A DNA stretch of 54,698 bases from Clostridiales bacterium UBA3758 (GTDB lineage Bacteria > Bacillota > Clostridia > Oscillospirales > Oscillospiraceae), in contig DFGE01000021.1 in NCBI GenBank assembly GCA_002371675.1, positions 51,028 through 105,725 on the forward strand. The letters run 5' to 3'. The position numbers and the translations under genes are program-made. The notes below the pieces were generated by a model. That model saw only the letters and a list, made by a program, of their open reading frames with translations, searched no databases and was not told the origin of the DNA. This document shows positions 1-7,418 of this stretch, one piece after another (within the stretch, counting starts at the first letter, position 1; each line of letters starts with the position of its first letter).

Positions 1-161
1 GTAAACCGCTCCCAGTATTTTTCTTCCTGGAGATACAGATTTCCGGACAGTTCCATATTGCCGTCATTATCCCGAATCAACTCGAATCCAAACATGTCCT
101 GATAAAACTTCAATGCTTTATTGCAGTTTTTTACGACGATAAGGGTTCCTTTGAATTCCAT
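1..161 (-). CDS. VOC (glyoxalase/bleomycin resistance-like) family protein, 3' part cut off by the window
   Basis: About 53 N-terminal residues are visible, starting MEFKGTLIVVKNCNKALKFY and continuing through DMFGFEL. This is the first beta-alpha-beta unit typical of vicinal oxygen chelate proteins. The ATG at 161-159 has a GGGAGG ribosome site about a dozen bases upstream. It lies 43 bp after the phosphatidyltransferase gene on the same strand and is probably the last visible gene of the leftward operon. Substrate cannot be predicted; members range from metal-dependent lyases to drug-binding proteins. Confidence 0.75.
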   Translation of the reverse strand, partial: MEFKGTLIVVKNCNKALKFYQDMFGFELIRDNDGNMELSGNLYLQEEKYWERF

Positions 162-204
162 GGTCTTCTTTTCCTCCCAATCCAGGCTCTGCATGGCCCG
201 GCAG

Positions 205-693
205 CTATTCTCTTCCTGTTCTGATGAGATGGCCTTCCTGAATTGCTGCGAACGTAGCCACAGCACAGACGACAATCGCAGAGTATTTTAGCGAAACTGC
301 GGGAATCGTCAGTGGCATTAGAAACAACAGCGCTCCGGTCGCTTTGTTCATAACCGAATGAACAGCCACAAGCTTCTTCTGTATGGCAAATCCGGAAATG
401 ATATTCACAACCTTAATAAGGGCAATGATCCCAATCCAACCATACAGCCATGCAGGGATACTCATGACCGGAAGCAGATTGATCAGGCATACGACCACAA
501 GCACAAAGTCGGCCATCGTATCCAGCCTGGCCCCAAGCTCGCTGACGGTATCTGTTTTTCTCGCTACGAATCCATCCAGCATATCAGACAACCCGGCTGC
601 TATGTAAAACACATAAAAGGCAGGGGAGAACACCGGACAGAGCAGCAGAACGATACCGGCCGCCATTCTGAAAAACGTGATTGTGTTTGCCAT
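205..693 (-). CDS. CDP-alcohol phosphatidyltransferase family protein
   Basis: A 162-residue membrane protein with the full CDP-alcohol phosphotransferase signature D-G-x2-A-R-x8-G-x3-D-x3-D, seen as DGFVARKTDT, then G, D and D (about residues 39-61). The aspartates bind metal and the CDP-linked substrate. Four to five hydrophobic segments surround the motif. Enzymes of this fold join a CDP-activated lipid or alcohol to a second alcohol in phospholipid synthesis. The acceptor is not evident, and it is shorter than typical PgsA. The ATG overlaps the stop of the YjdF-like gene (TGATG), so the two are translationally coupled. An in-frame TTG just upstream is less likely as start. Confidence 0.82.
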   Translation of the reverse strand: MANTITFFRMAAGIVLLLCPVFSPAFYVFYIAAGLSDMLDGFVARKTDTVSELGARLDTMADFVLVVVCLINLLPVMSIPAWLYGWIGIIALIKVVNIISGFAIQKKLVAVHSVMNKATGALLFLMPLTIPAVSLKYSAIVVCAVATFAAIQEGHLIRTGRE

Positions 694-1100
694 CAATGTC
701 CGCGCCTCTTTTCCTTCTTCTTTTCCTGTTTCATTACAAATCGGCGCTGGGCTTCCGCTTCCCGTTCCTCCCGGCTGATCTGTCTGCGCTCCGTTTTCAT
801 CTCTTCCCGCTGTCTTTGAAGCGCCTGCTGGGATTTCGTACCGATACCTGTGTTCTCCAACTGCTTTCTGGCATTCCGGCTTCTTCTTTTGGGATTGTCA
901 GCCGCCTGTCTGATTTCCGTTTCGATGGCCGGACTGAAGACCAGTTCATAATAGTGGTGCAGGATGTAATCCCAGACCTCATAATCTTTTGGTTCCGCCC
1001 CGAAGGTCACTTTACAGACGGATAGCTTTCCATCTTCGATACGTTCAAAGACGCCAACCCAGAACGGATCCTCGAAGAATACGGTCAGACTCGCTTTCAT
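693..1100 (-). CDS. YjdF-like (DUF2992) protein
   Basis: A 135-residue protein with the YjdF layout: an N-terminal half rich in aromatic residues (FFEDPFWVGVFE, near residue 9; VWDYILHHYYEL further on) and a highly charged Lys/Arg/Glu C-terminal tail likely to be helical. YjdF proteins are small proteins of unknown biochemical role. In other Firmicutes they are often controlled by the yjdF riboswitch that senses azaaromatic compounds. No room for that riboswitch exists here: the preceding gene stops nine bases upstream, so expression depends on the operon. Neighbours suggest a detoxification-type cassette, which is inference. Confidence 0.75.
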   Translation of the reverse strand: MKASLTVFFEDPFWVGVFERIEDGKLSVCKVTFGAEPKDYEVWDYILHHYYELVFSPAIETEIRQAADNPKRRSRNARKQLENTGIGTKSQQALQRQREEMKTERRQISREEREAEAQRRFVMKQEKKKEKRRGH

Positions 1101-1109
1101 TTCTCCGGA

Positions 1110-1793
1110 TCACACGCCGCTGTTCACGATGGCAGCATATTGCTCTTCGGGAATCATGGGGGAAGTGATCTCCGCCAGCAGAGAAGTCTCAATTTCGCCC
1201 TTTTCTGCGTACTGCTGCCCGGCCTGTTTGATCAGCTCCAGTCTTGGCACAGTCACTACTGCCGCTTCCGGCGCATTAAACATCGGGCTTTCCGGGACGG
1301 TGATGATCGTGTGATTGCCGGAGAAGCACAGCTTGAACTGCATGACCGCCGGTTCAAAGTTATGCCTGCTGTTTGGAAAACCGCAGCCGCAGATCATGAG
1401 GTATCTCAAATGGCTGAAATCAGCCTGCCCCACATGCTCGTACCGGTCCCCGACCTTTTGCATCGCCATGCCCGATAGGGGAAGCGTGCGGTCCATCAGC
1501 GCTTTCAGAGATGCAGGCATTCCGTAACAATAGAGAGGGAAATTGAACAGCAATAGATCGCTGTTCAGGATCTCCTCCAGAATGGCTTTCATATCGTCGT
1601 TTTGGATGCAGCTGCCGCCGTTCCGCATACAGGAAAAGCAGCCTGTACAGTATTCAATGTGCTGATCGACGGTGTGAATGATATGGATATCCTGCGGTGC
1701 CGCTTCCTTCATGCCATCCAGAAATGCACGGGTGATGTGCATGGTATCGCTTTTGTCCCGCTTGGGGCTTCCGTTCAAAACAAGTATTTTCAT
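1110..1793 (-). CDS. Flavodoxin-fold NAD(P)H-dependent oxidoreductase
   Basis: A 227-residue protein with the N-terminal beta strand and phosphate loop of FMN reductases (MKILVLNGSPKRDKSDTMH). It also has the CTGCFSCMRNGG stretch (about residues 50-60), common in clostridial iron-sulfur-flavoprotein-like reductases; the Cys-x2-Cys-x2-Cys spacing is partial. It likely binds FMN and reduces quinones, nitro or azo compounds. The start codon overlaps the stop of the broken alpha/beta hydrolase gene (ATGA). Physiological substrate unknown. Confidence 0.8.
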   Translation of the reverse strand: MKILVLNGSPKRDKSDTMHITRAFLDGMKEAAPQDIHIIHTVDQHIEYCTGCFSCMRNGGSCIQNDDMKAILEEILNSDLLLFNFPLYCYGMPASLKALMDRTLPLSGMAMQKVGDRYEHVGQADFSHLRYLMICGCGFPNSRHNFEPAVMQFKLCFSGNHTIITVPESPMFNAPEAAVVTVPRLELIKQAGQQYAEKGEIETSLLAEITSPMIPEEQYAAIVNSGV

Positions 1794-2398
1794 CGTATGC
1801 TCCTTCCTTTTATGATCCAGTTATCCAGAAACTGCATTTGCTTATCCGTGTGAAACCAGTGTTCTCCGCCGTCCATCACGGTTAATTCAGCGCCATGAGC
1901 CTTTGCAAATGCAGTGATCGTTTCATACGATGTCAGGTTATCCCGGCTGCCATACAGGATCCTGGTCGGAACAGTCCATGAGGCAGGATGCTCGCGGACA
2001 TAACACAGGTACTCCCAGGACAGATCCTCACCGAACGAAGTGGGGATCACGCCTTTCTCTTCCAGTTCTTTCTCCGTAACATTGGCCCAGGACATCATGT
2101 TAAGGATCAGCTTCTCCATATCAACGACAGGAGAAATGAAGTATGCTCGATGGATCATCTCATCGATCCCGGCGTTCATACTGAAAAATGCGCCGATACT
2201 GTTGGCGATCAGATCGATACTGTCATATTCAGCATTCAGCTTTGTGACCGCCTCCCAGATTTCCTCCCCGGTTTCTCATGGCGTAGAGGTCTGATAATCT
2301 AATCCTATGACTTCACATTCAGGAAACAGCGGCTTATAGTGTTCGCTCTCTCCCGCGCAGCCGCCCTTGCCGTGGATATACAATACCAGTTCTTTCAT
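1790..2398 (-). pseudogene. Alpha/beta hydrolase interrupted by one in-frame TGA
   Basis: Reading from the ATG at 2398 gives MKELVLYIHGKGGCAGESEH, an alpha/beta-hydrolase start with the oxyanion-loop HGKGG. A TGA then follows at codon 41 (2278-2276), in the context DYQTSTP-stop-ETGEEIW. The same frame resumes without shift to the natural stop at 1790 and carries the nucleophile elbow (ANSIGAFF), an acid-region strand (TRILYGSRDN) and the catalytic His (GGEHWFHT). One base change (TGG to TGA would fit) therefore separates this from a normal protein of about 202 residues. Restart at an internal ATG (2179) would lose the nucleophile and is unlikely to give an active enzyme. A sequencing error cannot be excluded. 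Confidence 0.8.
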
Positions 2399-2447
2399 AC
2401 GCATATTGATCCCATTTTCCTTTAGATCATTTCTTCTCGTTCTTCTG

Positions 2448-3374
2448 TTAGCGGTGGACGTACATCCTTGTCATCCCTGGCTCGCCGTCGCCCTGCACCA
2501 TGCATAAAAACGCCCAGCCGTAACGCTCATAAAAGCCAGTGTGGTCTGTGACAAGATAGAGGGGAGAAATACCCTTGCTACGCATATCCTCTACCACTAT
2601 GTTCAGCAGCCGTCCGGCGATCCCCTGGCTCCGATAAGCTTCCTCGGTGTAGACCGCGCAGACATTGGGCATCAGATCCTTTCGGTCATGGAAATCGTTC
2701 TCGATCACGCCCATTCCACCGATGATTCTGTGCCCATCCAGGCACAGATACCAGCCATATTCCGTCTCCCGGTTCAGATAAGCCGTCATGCAGTCGAGAT
2801 AGGCTTGCTCCGGAACGCCCCATTTGCTGTGGAACCACGCCGCCGCTGCCTCCTTCAGCTCAGGCGCGTCCCGCAGAGTTATATATTTCCGGTGGATAGC
2901 ATAATACGTCAGATCCCGCTCGACATCCAAGTAGGTCAGTTCTTTCTCCGAGAAGTGATCGAAGGTCATGCCACACTTCTCCATTACACGGCGGGAAGCG
3001 TCATTCCCGGTAAAGAAAGAAGCGTATACTGTTTGCATTCCTTTCTCCCGGAACAGGTATTCCAGAAACCGCCCGACCGCCTCCGTTGCATAGCCCTGAT
3101 TCCAGAAACCAGAGCCGATCCCGTATCCGATCTCGCAGGAGCCGTCCTTCTCGTCGAAGCAACTGATGATCCCGATGAGACGTCCGGTTTCCTTCAGCCG
3201 GATCGCAAACAGATCCTGTCTTCCCGGATAGGAGGAAAAATCGAATTCCTCCATCGTTTCCGCATAGCGGCAGATAAAGGTTTCCAGCACCTTTTTGTCG
3301 TGGGAAATGTTGATAAAGTAGTCCTCTTTGTCGGATTCCTTGATGGAATCGAGGATCAGCCGTTCCGTTTCCAC
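2448..3374 (-). CDS. Tandem GNAT-family N-acetyltransferase
   Basis: 308 residues made of two GNAT modules. The first (about 1-165) is RimJ/RimL-like: METERLILDSIKESD at the start, and acetyl-CoA-binding segment GFWNQGYATEA near residue 90. The second (about 165-308) carries its own loop AYRSQGIAGRLL near 245 and the final GFYERYGWAF strand. GNAT enzymes transfer acetyl from acetyl-CoA to amines, antibiotics or protein N-termini; the substrates are not predictable. It lies 7 bp downstream of the DUF2975-like gene and 49 bp upstream of the broken hydrolase. The fusion is complete with no frameshift between modules. Confidence 0.85.
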   Translation of the reverse strand: METERLILDSIKESDKEDYFINISHDKKVLETFICRYAETMEEFDFSSYPGRQDLFAIRLKETGRLIGIISCFDEKDGSCEIGYGIGSGFWNQGYATEAVGRFLEYLFREKGMQTVYASFFTGNDASRRVMEKCGMTFDHFSEKELTYLDVERDLTYYAIHRKYITLRDAPELKEAAAAWFHSKWGVPEQAYLDCMTAYLNRETEYGWYLCLDGHRIIGGMGVIENDFHDRKDLMPNVCAVYTEEAYRSQGIAGRLLNIVVEDMRSKGISPLYLVTDHTGFYERYGWAFLCMVQGDGEPGMTRMYVHR

Positions 3375-3380
3375 GTTATA

Positions 3381-3947
3381 TCAGCCTTCTTCGAGTTTTC
3401 TACTTTCCGAAGAAGACTTCCCGCTGCATACTTCCGCACCGTATCTGCAGAAGAGGGAAAGCACGATCATCATGACACCCAGACCCACGGAAGAGAACTC
3501 CCCGATGGACAGCTTGTCGATGCCGGGAACCATGTTGTCTGCTATGGCAACGCCGATGGAGCAGACGATCACCGTGCCCAGAGGGATGGCGACGGTCAGG
3601 ATGCCCAGGCGAAGCAGCTCCTTCGCGCCGCGCAGGGTGAAGGGATCACCATCGGCCAGTTCATGCTTGAAATAGGCCTCCGCGAATTTACACAAAACTG
3701 CCTCTGCCGCGCAGAAGAGCAGGCCGACCGCCATGGACGCATACAGGGTAGGCAGGCTCATCCCTGCCTCGTTCTCAATCATGCTGTGTATGGTGACGCC
3801 GCCCAGCTTGAAGGTTTCCGCGCCGAGTGCGAGATTGACGATGCCGACGATGCAGCCGCAGAAGCCGACGATGCAGCAGACAAAGATGATTTTACTGAAA
3901 ACTTTTCCGATTTTCGCTAAGGTCTGAATGGTTTTTAACGTATTCAT
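3381..3947 (-). CDS. DUF2975-like membrane protein
   Basis: 188 residues with four hydrophobic segments (about 19-42, 68-88, 110-133, 148-166). It has a conserved-looking DGDPFTLRGAKELLRLG stretch before the third segment, which resembles the DPF-x-N motif of DUF2975 proteins. Function is unknown; in many Firmicutes such genes sit beside small Xre regulators, which is not the case here. It has an AGGAGG ribosome site before the ATG and is the first gene of the leftward operon running to the window edge. Confidence 0.65.
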   Translation of the reverse strand: MNTLKTIQTLAKIGKVFSKIIFVCCIVGFCGCIVGIVNLALGAETFKLGGVTIHSMIENEAGMSLPTLYASMAVGLLFCAAEAVLCKFAEAYFKHELADGDPFTLRGAKELLRLGILTVAIPLGTVIVCSIGVAIADNMVPGIDKLSIGEFSSVGLGVMMIVLSLFCRYGAEVCSGKSSSESRKLEEG

Positions 3948-4102
3948 GATGATGTCCTCCTGTCAATGATTTATCGTGATTCATTTTTGCTCTTTTCTAC
4001 AAATACTCTGTACTGCCAAGTTTGCTTTCAGCCTAACGAATCATATTCTCTGTCAGTTTGTTCATCTGAAAACCTCAAGCCTCCGCAAATGAGAAGTTTG
4101 CC
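3948..4102. other. Intergenic stretch upstream of the leftward operon
   Basis: No convincing gene. It is AT-richer than its surroundings and probably contains the promoter of the 3947-to-1 operon, but no clear -35/-10 pair could be assigned. A short open frame on the plus strand (3966-4151) has no ribosome site and no recognisable protein features. Confidence 0.4.
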
Positions 4103-4243
4103 TTATGTGAAATTCCGGATGGTATGGGGTTCGCCTTTTCTTTTCCGGTAAAAGATGAATCCATCCTCAACCTTTATGATCCGATAGCCTAATTTTTTGT
4201 AAAAGGCGTTTGTCCGCTCATTCCAGTTTTCAAAAAGCCTCCT
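4103..4243 (-). pseudogene. C-terminal remnant of an acetyltransferase-like gene
   Basis: A 46-codon open frame without start codon, closed upstream by TGA (4246-4244), reads NERTNAFYKKLGYRIIKVED and then a short basic tail to TAA at 4103. The N-x-AFYKKLGY pattern is the classic last-helix/last-strand signature of GNAT acetyltransferases. The rest of the domain is absent, as the nucleotidyltransferase gene ends at 4268. It is best read as the residue of a deleted gene, which fits a patchwork accessory region. Confidence 0.55.
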
Positions 4244-4267
4244 TCACAAAAAAGGATATGGTTCATA

Positions 4268-4942
4268 TCAATTTTCTCCAAGGCGTTCGATGCGTGCAAA
4301 AGCGCTTTGGCACCAAGTAAATATGTAAAAGAAAGCCTGATCGAAATCGTAACCGTCCGGCAACTCAGCCATTTCCAGAACGATCCGGTCTTCCTCCGTA
4401 ACCGCTTCCTTCAGATCCGTCCTGCTGAGGATGAAACGCTCACTTTCCAGAAAATGCAGATTCTGGATCAGGTAAAACACGCTCTTGCAGGTCCCGCGGA
4501 ATTTGGCTGTGTTCTTGTCCCTGTCCGCATGAATATAGCGATGACAGAGTTCGTGATACAGATTCCCCAGGCTCAATTTAACATAGTTGATTTCGTCTTC
4601 CCGCGTCGCGGGCGGAAGATAATCCGTCAGGTTGCCGACCAGGTCTTTCGTCGTCTGGCGCAGCTGGCAGACCTCCAGGGGATTCCAGCGCTTCATCTCG
4701 TCTTTCCCGCAGATGAAGCCGCAGGATTTCTCATAAGAACCGATTTCCTTCAGAATTCCACGGTATGTATCCATATCCCTCACGGAAAACCGATCAAGGA
4801 TAACCATGACGTCGATATCGCTGTTTTCATGAGCTTCACCGCGCAGCCAGCTTCCCTGCAGCCCCACGTACAGCAGACGCTCTCCGAAAGCCGACCGGCA
4901 GTTCAGAATCAGATCAGCCAGGTATTTGTCCAGATCAAACAT
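4268..4942 (-). CDS. Nucleotidyltransferase domain protein
   Basis: 224 residues with the Pol-beta-type nucleotidyltransferase motif GSWLRG-x5-SDIDVMV (about residues 30-48), where the two aspartates bind metal. A helical C-terminal half follows. The layout resembles AadE-like and KNTase-like antibiotic adenylyltransferases and also housekeeping nucleotidyltransferases of unknown substrate. Resistance is not shown by sequence alone. It begins two bases after the TetR stop, so it is coexpressed with and probably controlled by that regulator. Confidence 0.75.
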   Translation of the reverse strand: MFDLDKYLADLILNCRSAFGERLLYVGLQGSWLRGEAHENSDIDVMVILDRFSVRDMDTYRGILKEIGSYEKSCGFICGKDEMKRWNPLEVCQLRQTTKDLVGNLTDYLPPATREDEINYVKLSLGNLYHELCHRYIHADRDKNTAKFRGTCKSVFYLIQNLHFLESERFILSRTDLKEAVTEEDRIVLEMAELPDGYDFDQAFFYIFTWCQSAFARIERLGEN

Positions 4943-4944
4943 GG

Positions 4945-5538
4945 TTACTTCACCCCATAGGTCGCTATAAAGTGCCTGCTGAACGCTTCGATCTTCCTGA
5001 TCGCGTCTTCCGTTTTCTCCGGCTCACGGTCGCACAGGTGGATGAGCGCCGAGATCGGCGCGGTATAGGCAAAGGCCAGCATCTTCGGATCGTCTTGGCG
5101 GAGCAGCCTCCTTTCCATCATGCCGGTGAATACATGCGTGAACATGTCGTTAAGCCCGGTCAGAAAGTGCCTGGTCGCCAGTTCCCTCGCGCGGCCATCC
5201 CGGAACTGCTCGATCGTCAGCAGCTTGCGCGTCATGACGATCTTCTCATCATGAACGGTGATATTCACCATCTGCATGGTCAGTTGGGTCAACGCCTCCA
5301 GCGAATCCGGAACAGGCGGCAAGTGCTCTGCGGACCCAAAGTGATCTGCATAATAAGCAATCATCTCATCCAGCAGTGCATTCCATATGGCTTCCTTGCT
5401 CTCATAGTGCTTATAGACCCCGGACTTCACAAGCCCGAGCGATGCGCTCAGTTCGCGGATGTTTGTCCCCGCATAGCCGTTTTTTGAAAACATCTCCAAT
5501 GCCGCAGCAAGGATTCTCTCTTTTGTGTCGTTCGCCAT
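4945..5538 (-). CDS. TetR/AcrR family transcriptional regulator
   Basis: 197 residues. The N-terminal helix-turn-helix reads TKERILAAALEMFSKNGYAG followed by TNIRELSASLGLVKSGVYKHYESKE, a textbook TetR DNA-binding domain. The rest is an all-helical ligand domain. The start was set at the ATG at 5538 because GGGAGG lies about 5 bp upstream; a longer frame to 5670 would run through the promoter. It heads the pair with the nucleotidyltransferase and sits behind a palindromic operator, so it is probably autorepressed. Confidence 0.9.
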   Translation of the reverse strand: MANDTKERILAAALEMFSKNGYAGTNIRELSASLGLVKSGVYKHYESKEAIWNALLDEMIAYYADHFGSAEHLPPVPDSLEALTQLTMQMVNITVHDEKIVMTRKLLTIEQFRDGRARELATRHFLTGLNDMFTHVFTGMMERRLLRQDDPKMLAFAYTAPISALIHLCDREPEKTEDAIRKIEAFSRHFIATYGVK

Positions 5539-5560
5539 AAGTACCTCCCGTAACAGTTGA

Positions 5561-5607
5561 GTGACCTTTCGTTCATCTATTATAGTGAACGAAAGGTCAC
5601 TTGTCAA
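5561..5607 (-). promoter_or_regulatory. TetR promoter with overlapping palindromic operator
   Basis: On the minus strand TTGACA (5607-5602) is followed after exactly 17 bp by TATAAT (5584-5579), a perfect sigma-A consensus. A perfect 15-bp inverted repeat, GTGACCTTTCGTTCA (5561-5575) and its complement (5586-5600), brackets the -10 box. The outer flanks continue as an imperfect repeat (cagttga at 5554-5560, tcaactg at 5604-5610). Position and symmetry argue for the TetR operator. Confidence 0.85.
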
Positions 5608-5677
5608 CTGTAATCCACCAGCTTTTCTTTTTTCATTAACCGTGCATGAATAGGAAACAGATTTTTTCAAAAAGATA

Positions 5678-5727
5678 TTGACACAGACCGTTTCTGGTGA
5701 TATATTCTTGTCACAGAAACAGTCTGT
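5678..5727 (+). promoter_or_regulatory. Promoter and double LexA-type operator of the LexA-like gene
   Basis: TTGACA (5678-5683), 17 bp, then TATATT (5701-5706). Two 13-bp palindromes of the form CAGA-N5-TCTG lie at 5684-5696 and 5714-5726, one in the spacer and one just after the -10. Their centres are 30 bp apart, about three helical turns. The two boxes also mirror each other. This is expected for an autorepressing LexA-type dimer. Confidence 0.8.
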
Positions 5728-5747
5728 TCTGCTTAGGAGGGAACCTT

Positions 5748-6356
5748 ATGCGAAGGAAAGACGAGTCGAAGAAGCCGATCATTGTAAACTACATCAACGA
5801 TTTCTTTTACGAACATGACAAGGTGCCTACCGTGCGCGAGATTGTGAACGGAACCGGCATTCCACTTTCTACCGTCCACCGCTATCTCGTGGATATGCAG
5901 GAAAAGGGCGAGTTGAGTTACAACGGTTATCGCAGCGCGCGCACAAAAGAAATGAGCGAGGTTTCACCGATTCACGGCATCGCGGTTTTGGGAACTGTTG
6001 CATGTGGCCCCGGCCAGGAGGAAGAGCAGCGTTTTGTCGAAACGATTCGCATGCCCGAGACATTGGTGGAAAAGGGAGATTATTTTGCTCTGATTGCCAA
6101 AGGTGAGAGCATGATCGGCGCAGGTATCTTCCCCGGCGATTATGTTTTTGTGAAACGGCAGCATACAGCCAACGAGGGAGATCTTGTGATCGCACTCTTT
6201 GATGGAAAGAATAATCTGAAAAAGCTCGGCTTCGATCCGAAGAACAAAAAGTATATTCTTCATTCCTGCAATCCTGATACAAAAGCGTATCCTGACATTA
6301 TTGTGGACGAGCTGCAGATCCAGGGGATCGTGAAGGGCTCGTATCACAAGCATTGA
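5748..6356 (+). CDS. LexA-like S24 autoproteolytic repressor
   Basis: 202 residues. A winged helix-turn-helix (about 25-60, VREIVNGTGIPLSTVHRYL) is followed by a LexA/UmuD S24 domain. The predicted self-cleavage site is VACG (Cys86-Gly87, where classical LexA has Ala-Gly), with nucleophile Ser121 in KGESM and general base Lys158 in NNLKKL. RecA-stimulated cleavage would relieve repression after DNA damage. The ATG at 5748 has AGGAGG at 5735-5740. It sits first in the mobile-element gene set, so it may tie element activity to SOS. Whether it is the cell's LexA or an element regulator cannot be decided here. Confidence 0.85.
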   Translation: MRRKDESKKPIIVNYINDFFYEHDKVPTVREIVNGTGIPLSTVHRYLVDMQEKGELSYNGYRSARTKEMSEVSPIHGIAVLGTVACGPGQEEEQRFVETIRMPETLVEKGDYFALIAKGESMIGAGIFPGDYVFVKRQHTANEGDLVIALFDGKNNLKKLGFDPKNKKYILHSCNPDTKAYPDIIVDELQIQGIVKGSYHKH

Positions 6357-6377
6357 TCACGGAGGACACAGAACAAA

Positions 6378-6650
6378 TTGAAAAACACCATCGCAGAAGA
6401 TCGTCTTCGACTTCCTTCTTTCGATTGCCCCAATCCAAACTGCACGGCAAAGAACATCGCGTTTGCAGTCAGCCGGGAAGCGAAGAATGAATCGGAGTTG
6501 ATTCCGCTGGAATACATCTCAGAAAACACACCAGCAGATTTCGCAGTTGTCTGTCCGAAGTGCAAGAGCAAATATGTGTTGTACCGGCATCGGGAAACGC
6601 CGATCATTCCATTCAAAGTCTTGCCGCTTTACGGCAGTATCGCCACCTGA
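6378..6650 (+). CDS. Small zinc-ribbon protein of unknown function
   Basis: 90 residues read from a TTG start, with GGAGG at 6361-6365. It contains one CPNPNC knuckle (about residue 17) and one CPKCK knuckle (about residue 60), together a likely four-cysteine zinc ribbon. It begins 21 bp after the LexA-like gene and is probably cotranscribed. No family name is recognised. The TTG start is unusual; no better ATG exists in frame near the ribosome site. Confidence 0.6.
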   Translation: MKNTIAEDRLRLPSFDCPNPNCTAKNIAFAVSREAKNESELIPLEYISENTPADFAVVCPKCKSKYVLYRHRETPIIPFKVLPLYGSIAT

Positions 6651-7040
6651 ACGAACTGAATACTTTGGCATAGTGAGCCGTCCTCCCACCCGTGAATGTG
6701 GAAGCAAAGGGCAGGTATCAAGTCCAAAAAAGAATCACGCAGCAGCAGAAACTGCGCGTGATCTTTGGCTTGATGCCTGCCTTTGTTTTTATCAGTTTTG
6801 CAAAAATTGAATCGCGTCTGAAAAGCAAAACGCGAAAAAAGTTGAGCGGAGGACGCGGTTTCTTACTTAGAGCAAGATTCGCCTTGTGCTACATAAATGC
6901 AAAATGGCATTTATCCGCCACGTCACTTGTTGGGGATTTCGCTCCCCAATCCCTCGAATACTTTGGCAACATTCGTTGCGGTGTCTACTTTGAAGCAAAC
7001 ACAGTTTTGATTATGCTGCACAAATCAAAAGGAGTCAAAA
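6651..7040. other. Hairpin-rich non-coding stretch before mobC (possible transfer-origin region)
   Basis: No credible gene. Structures seen: ATAAATGC with its complement (6893-6900 and 6907-6914 region), TTGGGGA-tttcgc-TCCCCAA (about 6930-6949), and CGAAT...ATTCG around 6955-6976. A 13-bp direct repeat GAATACTTTGGCA occurs at 6658-6670 and 6956-6968. Origins of transfer in mobilizable elements often lie next to mobC and hold such hairpins; this role is inference. Confidence 0.4.
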
Positions 7041-7418
7041 ATGGCAAGAAAGAAAGATGAGCTTGGAGCGAGAGAAAAAACCATTCACTTTCGGGTTTCG
7101 GAAGCTTTTTACGAAGTGATCGCCCACGAGGCAAGACAATGTGGGTTATCCATATCTGAGTTTTGCCGTCGTGTGCTGATCAACCGGCCGATCAAAAAAC
7201 TCCCGGTCATCATTCACGATGAAAGAGAGATCAAACAGGAACTGCGAAACATAAACAAACTCGGCAACAATCTGAATCAAATCGCTCGATATCTTAATGA
7301 GGGCGGGCAAATGAACGAGGCTCTTTCACAAGAAATTAGAAAAACGCTCACGACGCTTGATCTCGCAATTCATGATTTCAACAGTGCGGTCGAAGCTGAA
7401 TACGGTCAGAGCAGTTAA
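7041..7418 (+). CDS. mobC: MobC-family relaxosome accessory protein
   Basis: 125 residues. The N-terminal half fits a ribbon-helix-helix domain (KTIHFRVSEAFYEVIAHEAR, then CGLSISEFCRRVL). The C-terminal helix has the MobC hallmark LGNNLNQIARYLNEGG (about residues 75-92). MobC binds the transfer origin and helps the relaxase open the DNA. It has an AAAGGAG site upstream. Unexpectedly, no relaxase (MobA) gene follows; the next 369 bp are non-coding. Confidence 0.88.
   Translation: MARKKDELGAREKTIHFRVSEAFYEVIAHEARQCGLSISEFCRRVLINRPIKKLPVIIHDEREIKQELRNINKLGNNLNQIARYLNEGGQMNEALSQEIRKTLTTLDLAIHDFNSAVEAEYGQSS

Noticed and set aside
1098..1112. yjdF riboswitch before the YjdF-like gene
   Set aside because: Only nine bases separate it from the upstream gene, which is too short for the riboswitch.
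2276..2278. TGA as selenocysteine or recoded tryptophan codon
   Set aside because: No SECIS-like stem follows, relatives are not selenoproteins, and TGA is used as a normal stop elsewhere in the window (for example prfB).
4268..4942. Naming the nucleotidyltransferase as an aadE/ant(6) resistance gene
   Set aside because: Only the generic nucleotidyltransferase motif is clear; resistance cannot be claimed from this.
6692..7060. Plus-strand frame from a GTG overlapping mobC
   Set aside because: It covers the hairpins and direct repeat, has no ribosome site and no family features, and ends inside mobC.
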